DNA from: Nematostella vectensis
Taxonomy: Eukaryota; Cnidaria; Anthozoa; Actiniaria; Edwardsiidae
Direction: 5' to 3'
Length of the DNA: 64,000 bases
NCBI RefSeq assembly: GCF_932526225.1
Contig: NC_064039.1
Location: 7,267,001-7,331,000, forward strand
Positions 1-10,800 of the stretch are shown here, in pieces. The stretch's first letter is position 1. Each line of letters starts with the position of its first letter. The notes beneath the pieces were generated by a model. The model searched no databases. It saw only the letters and a list, made by a program, of their open reading frames with translations, and had not been told where the DNA came from. The position numbers and the translations under genes were made by a program.

Positions 1-364
1 TAGAAGAGAATTGCACAAATGATGAATAGAAATAGTATTTATGGGCTGTTATTGTCAGGACAATTTTATTCCGCATTTTAGAACACAGCACACTAAAAAC
101 AATATTTTGCTGCTATCTGAGCTTATTTTGCTGTTATTAGCATGTTTTAAGAATGTTCTTAAATCTCAGGCTGGATGTTTTCTTAACACATTGAGCCTTC
201 AACCGGCCTGTACCGGCTTTGAGAAGTACCCAAAAACCAAAACATTCATATGCAAAATAAACGCAACAAGATGAAGATACTCAGACATCAGTCTAAGGGA
301 TAAATGGTCTTGAAGATATGCATCCAGCCAAGGTGTTGGCAACTACTCTTAAGCCAAATAATAG

Positions 365-703
365 CACAGGTTCTTTGACAAATTTCCAATCGAACAAGGA
401 AAGAAAAGCAGAATCACCCCTCTCAATAAAACGCTAAAAATACCACACAAGGGAGAGAGATCAGCAAACACAGCTCAAGGCACAAATAGATACCTTTATT
501 CTGATCCTCCAGGTCCATTTCCATGGCTTCAAAATACAACTCTGAAGGCTTGTGAAACCATCTTGGATGCTATTATTGCAAAGCATTCTGGGAAATCCAG
601 GGAAAAATTCACAAGTGGAGGGCCAGTCAACACTCCTCTCCCCAAAGTCAGACGGTTCACGAAGCCAAACAAATCAATTCCAGGTGATACAGACCCAGAA
701 TAG
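365..703 (+). CDS. Possible internal or 3' coding segment, unrecognised
   Basis: A 112-codon stretch is open in one frame and ends at TAG 701-703. It has no ATG start and sits just after a possible splice acceptor (tagcacag, ending at 370). The conceptual product is polar and basic, with a mid-region segment reading DPPGPFPWLQN and then KACETILDAIIAKHSG, which looks more protein-like than random AT-rich DNA. A second frame over the same bases (546-776) is also open and contains a donor-like CAG|gtgata at about 684, whose phase would fit the exon candidate at 2662. The right frame is therefore unclear. It could be a real exon of a gene beginning left of the window, a decayed pseudogene, or chance. 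No family is recognised. Confidence 0.22.
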   Translation, partial: HRFFDKFPIEQGKKSRITPLNKTLKIPHKGERSANTAQGTNRYLYSDPPGPFPWLQNTTLKACETILDAIIAKHSGKSREKFTSGGPVNTPLPKVRRFTKPNKSIPGDTDPE

Positions 704-2650
704 CAGTGTAAACAACTTTGGAATCAATTCGGTTTCAGAAAAGACAGCATTTAGGAGAGCTGTGGTGATTCATTAGAAAATTATTTTCTCATCCAGGCAA
801 AGCCAAACAAGAAAAAATCATCATGAATCCACCTTTGCTTGCAAATATCCATAAGCAAAGCACGTAAGGTCTTGGTAAATTTGGGTAAATTTGACACCAC
901 TGTTTGTTTTTGCGGTTTTTGTAAAACCTGTATTAATATTTGTAAACTTTATTTTTGCAAAAAAAATTTTTCAAGTAAAATCGCATTCTAAGACGGCTTA
1001 AAATGGGCCTTTGCTGTTTTCCGTGACCTGTTGACCGTGAATTAACGCCAAATCTTCGACTTTTCTAGCATATTATTTTGAGGCGAGAACTCGAGCTTGT
1101 CGGGCGTAACCTCGCGACGGGTTTTAAGATATCGCCTTCAAATTTTCGAAGTGTGTGAGGAATTTTCGATTTTCGACTAAAGATCGCTTTTATAGCACTG
1201 TTTCTATTCAAATTTCGCCAGAAATGAGAGTTCCAGCTTTGATTCGTGATATTTTGTTGACATTGTCAAATAAAAAAAGTCCTCACACACTTTGGTAGAT
1301 CATTTATCTGTCATTGAGATGCATTTACGTGCAAGTGCATGCGCAATAACGCGAAGGTACATAACGCTCTACAGTAATCTCCGTACTTTTGAGTTACTTT
1401 TGAATTAGCAATCGCAAAAATAAAACTTGCAGGAGATAATTCAATCTTTTATCTTTTATTTGATATATAGTTTGTACATGCAGTAAAAATTGCGCGCAAA
1501 TATTTTTTGTTTCCGCGGACACGTCGTTTCCGTTACCGAGACCTTAATCTTGCCCCAATAGACTTCATGATGTCCTTTCCCGATATTCTCATTGCTGTAT
1601 TTTCTTATTTGTGCTCGCATTAGCACAGCGACGAGGGATTAAAAATGGGACCGCAAAGCACTGTTGGAAAGCTAGGATACCACTCACTAGGTGCAGCTGT
1701 GCTTGACTAGGGGGGGGGGGGAGGTATCTGTTTTCGGTCTGTTTTTTTTTTGTAAATTCAGCTAAAAAAAAAAAAACAGGAGTCAATGTGTTAAAAAGCT
1801 TCCCATATAAACGAAGAGTGTAAATAGAGAAAAAAAATTGTTTTTACATCGTCCACTTAAAGATTTTGCGAAAAGGCGAAAGCATCTAAGAAACCCTGGC
1901 ATCTGATAACTTACAGAATTACGAATTGGAATTGTTGAATGGGAAACCGTAAGACTTAAGTTATTAACTTTAGAAGGACATGTCGATGAAGTAGCATAGG
2001 TTAACAAATATGGACTCGCCTAAATCTGGCGTGGAGAAGTGTTTTTAAGGTAAATACAAATGTTTTATCGGCAGAAAACTTTTGCTCGTTCTGTTTGCTG
2101 TAGAGATTGTCAAAACAAACAACTCGTACGACAGAATTTGCCTGTTCTGTTTCCTATACTTCCTATTTTTTTTTTGGATTAAATCAACCTGTATCATGTG
2201 AGAAAAATGAATTAATATCACATTATCCCTTTCACTCCTGGGTACTTTTGAGCAAAATTGTAAGAAAAACAGACTGAAAACAGAAACATCCCCCCCATAT
2301 TTCAAGTCCAAAACCAAACCGCTGGCCCAAGACGGTATGCCTTGAAGTTTCCAACAATGCACTGCGGTGCCTTTTCTATCAACAATGCACTGCTACAGCC
2401 TGTTGCTTACAACAGTTTTGCTTGTAATTTGCTTAAAAATTACAGCTTTTTCACATCTATGGAAATTGCCTTAGGACATCATGAAGTCTATTTGGGCATA
2501 ATTAATGATGTACTTATGGATGTTTGCACGCTGAGAATTCACCTGGGATAATTCCTTTTTTGGGCTTCACGGAGTGAGAAAGGAATTTTTTAGTGGATGG
2601 CCTCATACTCTTCAATGTGGAACATCTTTGCTACCCAACCTTATTCAAAA
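704..2650. other. Gene-poor stretch, left end
   Basis: Apart from the exon candidates on either side I see no supported gene. It is AT-rich, with homopolymer runs (G run near 1710-1721, T and A runs near 1741-1775). It could be intron if the two flanking exon candidates belong together. Confidence 0.3.
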
Positions 2651-2661
2651 ATTGTTTTCAG

Positions 2662-2724
2662 GCTTATTCTGGGTTCCTTGGACCTGGAAATGTTTTGTTT
2701 GGCTTTGGGCCAAAAAGAAAATAG
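2662..2724 (+). CDS. Possible terminal coding exon
   Basis: A good acceptor (ttgttttcag, ending at 2661) is followed by 20 codons and TAG. The conceptual end reads AYSGFLGPGNVLFGFGPKRK, a Gly-rich tail finishing in a basic PKRK cluster that resembles a nuclear localisation signal. A canonical AATAAA at 2911-2916 follows about 190 bp downstream, as expected for a short 3' UTR. If real, this is the last exon of a plus-strand gene whose earlier exons may include the segment at 365-703. The protein family is not recognised, and exons this short arise by chance easily. Confidence 0.25.
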   Translation, partial: AYSGFLGPGNVLFGFGPKRK

Positions 2725-2729
2725 AAATA

Positions 2730-4920
2730 TAAAAAACCTGTTATGATTGTGGGGGAGGAGTTTGCCCGCCTTTCTGTCAAGGTGTTTCCAAGACTCCCAT
2801 CATGCAGTGCAGGCATGCAATATAGCCTAAAGATGGTGACTCGCTTCTAATGGAGGTTTTAGCATTGATTATTGTGGCTGATGGCTGTAAAATGGGACCT
2901 GACGGAGCGCAATAAAGATATCTATTTGTGACTTGATCTGTGTCTGCTTGTCTCTATTTGTAGTTCGGAATTTTTTTGGTAAGAAATGTTTCTGAGTTTA
3001 AGCATTTGTTTACGAATTGGTCAGAAATCAAGGTTAATATTTTGACAATAGAGTCAATTCTATTACATTGCTTGGATGCGCTTTTGAAGGTCGTCTATGC
3101 CTTGGATGAATCCATGAGTATCCGGGTCTGGTGATTTTTGGTCTGTATTTCTGACGTTTTGGACCTACTTGGGCCTATATATTACGGGCGTCTCAGGGCA
3201 TAATAGTAATGAAAGGGTTAAATTATTTGACATTGATTTTACGGCAAACGTTTCTTTAGCCAACGCGCTCGATTTTCTAATGTCATTGATTAATTGATGT
3301 GTAAATATGTAATTGCAATTTGTTTACAAATTTTTGCATTGAATAACATCTGCACTGCACTGCTCTAAGCCAACCAGAATCGAAGAATTTGTGCATGTAT
3401 ATTATTAACTATTTTGTTGTTGTTAAATTTTACTCGATGTAAATTTTGCAATTTGGCATTTTCCCAAATCACAGTTGTGGTAGTTTCACAATATGTATAA
3501 ATAACTGCTCTTGCTTATCTGTCAATGGCTGTACTTTATAGATACGAACAATAAGTGATATGTTGGGATCCGCTTTAGGCATTGCCTAAATATATCTAGT
3601 AGCGATTTTGTGGTTTTATCACAATAGGGCCTGGTGAACTCTGTTCCTCCAGCCCTTGCATAATCAAAAGACATCTATTGTTTTTTTATCTTAATTTTTC
3701 CTGACAGTCATGTAATCTAGTTAAGTAATATGTATTGTATATGTTAGAAGGGAGTCCTATTTTATAAGTTTATGCCTTCTCTGGACTTTTTTGCCTACTC
3801 AATTTATAAATGTAATTCTATAAAAAATATTGGCAAAATAAACTGTGTGAAACTGTGAGTCATCGTGGTAAGAGACATTAGAAACTAATGAAAATTCTTC
3901 AATTATTCTATAAATCACACTACAATATTTTTATGACACTTGCTTCCTTGATTAAACTTGCTTGACGAATTTTGAAACGAAAACTATCGTATTTTTGCAT
4001 ATGCCTAAGATGAATTTTTCCCCCAGGCTAATTGATCGAAAACGATCACGTGGTATATTTGGGGGACAGAGATTTGTCGATATTGTCCAGTGTCCGGAAA
4101 AAAAGATAAACCGCCCGGCGAGGGCTCAAGGACTATGGATTTCTCGTAAAGAAGAGTGTTCACCCCACGCCACCCCCCAAATACACGAACTGGTAATGAA
4201 TGAGGCTTGCCCGGAAACAAAATTTTCAAATGTTTTGTTTTCCTCTGTCGAACAGACTCTTCAACCATTCCTTACCTCTGCTAGCAGGGAATGTCAGCCA
4301 TGGTCATGTTAAAAAAAAAACGGCGCAGCGCATCGGGTAGAAGTTCTGGTGAATCGCCTAAAGCTACCGCATACCACACACGGTAATCTTCCTGAGTTCT
4401 GAGGTCAATAGCGCTATAACCATCATTGTAAGCGTGCCCCATTGTCTCTCCAGTAAAGACACATTCCCCATAGCCATTGACCTCTGGACTAATTCTATAA
4501 GCATATCAGACGGATTAGACAAATTATGAGGTGTGCGAATAATATATGTGATTTACCAAAATCCTACCCATAAACCTTAATGGAACAAGAAAAAAAAATC
4601 GTAAAATTCATTGTTATTTCAAAATCTTATTTTAAATCTTATTTTAAATCGTATTTTAAATCTTATCTAAAAATAAGGACAGCCTTCGTTCATTTTCTTA
4701 CAAAGGAAGTTACACCGCGAGGAACCAATAAACAGAAAGATGCGGTGAAATCTGGAAGTAGGCAGGGAAATAGCTCACGGCCAGCCGACGGCAACTACCT
4801 CCCTCCCTTCCTCTCTCTATGATCGACGTCCAAGAAACGGAGGATGGATGATGAGATATGCAATGTTTAGCACTTATAATTGTTAAAATAATTTAAAATA
4901 TACAGATAATAATCTCATAA
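2730..4920. other. Intergenic stretch
   Basis: Nothing gene-like is supported. The overlapping open frames on both strands at 3960-4310 have no recognisable domain and look fortuitous. A short imperfect tandem repeat of a TTATTTTAAATC-type unit lies at 4618-4670. Confidence 0.35.
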
Positions 4921-4922
4921 TC

Positions 4923-5096
4923 CAATAGGCCATTCCAGCTGTAAGCATGCGCGCGCACTCACCATGGTAACCTACTCAACTACCACGCTTCCTTTGGTGC
5001 TTTTATTTTTAAAAAAATGCGCTCGCTGCATTCTGGTAGTTGAGGTAGGTTTCTATGGTAATTCGGGCGCAAACTTATAGCTGGAATGGCCTATTG
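4923..5096. mobile_element. Foldback/MITE-like element, 174 bp
   Basis: The two ends are inverted copies of each other. The left end begins caataggccattccagct and the right end finishes agctggaatggcctattg. The imperfect complementarity extends about 60 bp inward on each side (ccatggtaacctactcaact on the left against agttgaggtaggtttctatgg on the right). It has no coding capacity, so it is a non-autonomous element. A related single end lies at 14706-14745. No clear target-site duplication is seen. Confidence 0.6.
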
Positions 5097-5099
5097 AAA

Positions 5100-7370
5100 T
5101 GACAGTTGACATTTGTAAAGATTGTGAAAAGGAATATGGAAACTGCTTTCAGCTATTTTCGGTGACAGTAAAACCAGCGATAACCTTTTGGCGTGCGAAG
5201 TGCCAGTGAAGAATATTTTTCGCGTAACGGTGACGCAAAAAAGCAATCGAAAAATTCACAAAACATTTTTATGACCATACTTTCGTACGCGTCTGAAAAA
5301 TAGGCGATTAGGAGAATGGGGAGAAGAAAATAATCGTCCCGAAGGCGTGAATACGCAAGAATTCACAATTTACGCTTCCTCCGGCGACTGTGGCGGGAAC
5401 GGGAGATGGTTAGGATGCCAACCTTTGCTAAGGAAAAGAAAGTTATGAAAAACAGTTTGGTTAGATAACACGCCACAATCGCGCGCAAACCAGAGCAAAA
5501 ATAGAACAAGAGGATATTGCGGTACGGATCGCTCATGACGTAGAACCACAAATATATTGTCTATACGTCTTATGTGGTTATACCGTTATAAAGGTCATCT
5601 CATTAAATTGTTGAGGGTCATATCGCGTGCTAAAAAAGGAGGTAAATAACTCATTCAAAATAGATCATCACAGTGTGGTTTGTAGACCTGGATGTCGATG
5701 TTGGGTGTTGGTACATCATAGAAAAGACGTATTCGTGTAAAACTCAATTAAAAGATAAGAAGGCTTGTCCGCATTGATTTTTGGTGAAAGCAGAGAAGAT
5801 TGAAATTTCATCGGGAATTTAATTAATCAGTAATGATCTCTAACAGATCAACGCACGGTTTAATTACAATGGGACATTTGAATACTCGTCAACCGTTTGT
5901 GAGGGAAACACTACGTTTGCTATGGTATGGCTATTCTAGTTTTGATTTTAAAAATGTTTGCACAGATAGAGAGAACGTATCTTTAGTAAAAATAGGCAAG
6001 TATTGCCAATGCTTATGTTTCGTGTTTAGCAAAGTTTTTTTAAATAGTTAATGAATGGCCAACAGGCCTATGATCCTAAAAGCCTTCCGGGTATAAAACT
6101 TAACTCATGCAATCTACGGCTTTGTGCACTAACACACTTGAAAAAGGTCAAAGCAAGGGCAAATGCAAGCGTTATTATGGCGGTCGTGCGTAAAAGAGAA
6201 GAACACCTCTTGAATGCCGAATTGCAACATGGGAGGGTAGTAAAACAACAACAACAACAACAAAAACATCTGGACCGGGCTATTGCTATAAGGAAAATCT
6301 GGGTAACACCTTGGGGCTAAAGACTTGTTTTAGAACAATTCCACTCAAAGTAACATATCTACCCACCAATTATGCAATTAAATTAACATCGAATCGTTGG
6401 AAGTCATCGCGATCCCGCGCGTCGGTGCACAATTGTTTGGCGTGCCTGCCTGAGGCAAAAAACACTTACAGGCAGTTATAATCCTAATCCTCTTATCGTT
6501 TTTCATTCGATTCGGCGTTGAAAAACAAACAAGTACAATACTCTTAAAATTCTATTAATTCTCGGGTCGTTTCTAGGGTTAGATTGGATTGCATGTTTAA
6601 GCACTAGTTCCCCCAAGCATCGACATCACGTTTTTGTCACTAAGTTCCCCAGTTCAGTATACAGTACTGCTACCGTAACTGCCGTTGTCATCAAGAAACA
6701 AACATGTTTACATTGGTCTCTCAAGGGCCGTCCATGCATAGGTCACCAACGAACAAAAAATAAAAAATCACACCATGCTTTTGTTGCAATAAACGTCTGC
6801 TTGCCAATTTCTAAATAAAATGTTTTTCATTTTTTCCCACTAAATTTGATCTGTTATTTTATTGGAATCTGCTTATATCTTACAAATAGAGTAGATACTA
6901 AACTTGAAGAGACCCACGCAATGTCAGCAATAGTAAGACCTAGTTTAGACGCCGTTCTTTCCGTGTACCGTTCCAAATACATATGCATGCAATTTGATTG
7001 TTCTTTGCTCATTTGCATTTGGGACGGTACCTGAAAAGAGCGGCGCCCTTGGCCTCTTACACTTCGCGCAATACATGCAGTACATGGACACACGGATTTA
7101 TGAAAAGTTACACAGAACGCGGAAAATTAACCCTAGGGTCAGTCTACAGTAATATAATTCAGCGCAACATGGAAACGGTGTCAAAAAGGCGAATATGCTA
7201 TCTATAATTGGAGTAGCGGTCAAGATCCTACATACAGTAATAAAAGTCATGCAGAAAAACACTAGCTAGCTCATCTAGTCAGGCGGCACGGAGTAGTCAT
7301 CATTAATTATAGCATGATCGTACTATATAGGATAGCATTGGAAATTAGTCATTCATAAATCATTAAAAAG
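5100..7370. other. Intergenic stretch
   Basis: No supported gene. The open frames at 5833-6320 lack any recognised domain. A (CAA)n microsatellite sits at 6244-6265, and an ATTTGCAT octamer near 7011 may be chance. Confidence 0.35.
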
Positions 7371-7815
7371 TCTTTGAAACGATCAATAGACCGTTACAAG
7401 CGTTAGTCGATCCAGAAATGTAAGGAATTTGAAAGGCAAAGTGGTACCACACTAAGGAAAAATTCGTTATAGTTTGAATCACTAAATACCGTTAGTTGAG
7501 ATGACTAGATATCAAACTTCTACGAGTCATGAACTTTTGACAAGCACGCGATCCTAAAATATCTGCACAATGAGTGCTGTATTTGTGGATTCGTGGGAGG
7601 AGCGTCTAGTCTGGGAGTTAGCGTCCTTCCGAGGAGTGAGCTATGAATCCCACGCGGCAATTTTGAATTTAAGAGGCATTGGAACGTATCGCGTTTCGGG
7701 GTCGGTTAAGGCGCGGTCTAAGCGGACGGTATAAATACTGTTCACACAGGAGGGGATCGCATCATATCGACTGCAGAATCCCCCGAGTCAAGTCTCAAGA
7801 CAGAACAAGCCGAAG
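7371..7815 (+). promoter_or_regulatory. Promoter and 5' leader of the ShKT gene
   Basis: A TATA box (TATAAATA, 7730-7737) lies 86 bp upstream of the ATG at 7816. About 400 bp of this region is closely repeated, in the same orientation, at 15174-15600. The copies share the context gcggacggtataaatactgt and a stretch ending gtgagctatgaatc. Conservation around the TATA box between two copies supports a functional core promoter. The leader between TATA and ATG is short. Confidence 0.6.
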
Positions 7816-10800
7816 ATGAAGAGTTTACTGTTTCTTCTTGGACTGTGTTTCATCCATGCCCAAGGTAATTACAATTCATTAACCTGATTGAACTTAGCAC
7901 ACCGAACACTTTTTACTCTTACTTATCACAGCGAGGATATGAAAGAACGCCCCTAGCATGAAAACACGTCAATATCCTGTGACCACGGGATTTAGGATGA
8001 TTTGACTCCGAAATGAAGTCTAATGTCTTGTTTGTGTTGAAAAAGGCACGTATGTGCCTTTGTTTGGATGTATTTGCCTTGGTTTCGCTCCAACAGCGAG
8101 CTCTGTCCCTGTGCGCTTGCGACCTTTCAAACGACGCGCTGTATTCACCGCCGCCGCCACCTGGTAAATGAGTAACACGACCCCCACGAAATTAGACTTC
8201 ACTTCGGAGTCAAATCATCCTATAGCCTGTGATTTGACCACTGACGGAATCGCTACCGGCGATGACATCATCTGGTACTTGTGACTCACGAGTAAGGCGC
8301 ACTCAGGGGTGGAAATACCGCCATTACTATTCTCGGTGTGGCTTCGTGTCGAGACTGGGGAATGTCTTATTCCGTGCGAAAAATATTTCAATTGAATAAT
8401 AGCAGCAGATAAAATCAATTAAGAAAACATTTATTTCTTACACGATTGGAATTCTTCATTTGTTTCCTACGCTCCTAAATCATACCGTCGTGCCTTCAGG
8501 GCTTTAGATTTTTAGAGGTCTACATGTGATCATATTTTTTGTCAAAAACGTGCTCGATACATTTTGCAGGGCTTTTAAATAGGGAAGTTATAGATCGTAC
8601 CACTTTACAATCAAAGGTGAATAGATTTAACAATTTTGGTGTTTTTAGTGTGGAAAGAGTTTACTTGAATGTTTCGGGGAATGGTTAACGCAGTTGAGCC
8701 ACACAGTGTGAGCGTTTGCTTTTAAGATTTGCAAGGGGATTTACAATCGAAGCACATTCTTCATCTTATTCTACTAGACACCCTTGTAACATTAAAATAT
8801 TGAGAGAAAAGAAAAAAGCATAAGCAGGACATGACATGCATTGCCCCCATTATCAATAGATGAAAGATATTGTGTGCCAAAATTGTAAGGAAGATTGGGA
8901 TCTTTTGGCATTTGGATAAAAGAGGGTGTGCTTTTATTGATAAGAACTGACAAAGTATCTCATTTATCGCTTTATTTTTTTTAATGTTATAGCCAAATTT
9001 GTTGTTTTGATACTGCAAGGAATTCAAAATTAATGTCTCATGGGAATTAGTCATTCATATGATTATTTTTTATTGTTTTCTTCTTCATCCAAGAATAAAA
9101 ATCAGAAAGGAACATTTTTTTCTGATTTTTTTTCTATTCTTAATGCCATTTCAAGTTTCCAATTTCAAGTAAATGTGCAGCCAGCACTGAAATCTAAAAT
9201 TACAATTTTCAATCCATTTCCAATTGCAAGCAAATAAATATATTTTATGTTTCTTTCTATATGTAAGATCTGAGGTATAAAAATAAAACTTGATAGCTTT
9301 GTTATTCTACATTAAACACCAAATCACTCTTCAAATGATTGTTCGAGTTGTAGTGATGTTTTCTCTTGACATAGTAAAACCTCAATATATAAAATGAGAA
9401 GGGACAGAAATATTACATCGTTGCATTAATCTTTAAATTGAGATGGGTTCCATAGTTTAATGGGGCAAGAAATCAAGACTGTTATAAAATTATCATTATT
9501 TTCAGTAGCGGATCTAGGGGGAGGGCTTAGGGGGTTTAAACCCCCCTCTTTGGCTGCCCAGGGATATTGTTATATGCCAAAAAAATGCCAAACAAATTTA
9601 AATACTGCACTTATTCAAATGTCGTTATCGATGAGAGCCTGTGGGAGCTAGAAAATCTTGTAAGGAAAATATTTTCTTTCCCCATATTGCCATTAGGTCA
9701 AACCCCCTTCTTAGCAGAAAGCTAGATCCGCCCGATATTAAACAAGGCCTTCGCAGGGGGTGGGGTAATGAGGGCATGCGCCCACCCCAATTTAAAAAAA
9801 AATATAAGAAAATTAACAGCAGGGGCGTGGCTGTGCCCCCCCCCCCCCCCACCACCAAATATTTTCTTAGATGGCCTGCTACGGCTTTGTTAAGCATCTC
9901 TAGAACCAGGCTTTGAAGTATTCCAAAATGTGAAAGGGGATTTTTTTTATAAACTTCAAATTTTGTTCAACTTGAAGGGGATAATATAAAAGTATAAAGT
10001 ATAAAAGGCATCTAAGAAGAAAAACTCTCCTACATATAGCACATTTACGCAAACGGCGCGCGTGAAGCAAGAAAAAAACATGTACTAAAACACGTCATAA
10101 AATATATATAAGAACTTACTTACCAAATCCCTGCATACAGCAATGTTAAAATATGATGTTTTCAAGCTAATTTTACTTTAGAACCCATACAAACTGTTAG
10201 CTTCTCTCGCTTGTTTAACACTGATCAAGAGAGCATGCTCTCTTGCACTGTTATAAAGATCCGCCATGTTGATCGAGCGACCTGGGGACTAGCATACTTG
10301 CCTCAGGCAACCCACAAATTATTACAGTGATGGTGTTAGAAGGAACGGATAGCGAAGATAATTCGATAGTTATGGGGAAGGCAAACGGCAAGGCGTTTGG
10401 GTGGATGGTGTAAATTATGAGAGACTTAAGTCTGCTTCACGCGCCGGTTGTGTTAATGACACCCTCATGCCTACGAAACAAGCAAAAACACCGGAAAACC
10501 GCGAATGTCACAGACTTTTTTTTTAACGGAAGTACTTTAAAAAGCCAGTCGACGCGAGGGGGAGGGGGGGAGGAGGCTTCATCCCCCAACATTCTTTGAA
10601 GTTCCCCCCATTTCATCGTTTTCACATTTAATCCCCCCTCATTAAAAATACGCCGATATCAAACGATTCGTTCCTAAATCAACCTTTGCGCTTTAAGCAT
10701 TTCCTCAGACCCACAGACCCAGACCCAGAGACTATTGGATAGGAGAACAGCCAGAGAATGACGACAATTTAATGGAAGAACTCATGGATGCTATGAGCCA

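Noticed and set aside
9641-9916. Opposing open frames of about 90 codons
   Set aside because: They lie within a dispersed C/G-tract repeat and encode Pro- or Gly-rich low-complexity sequence.
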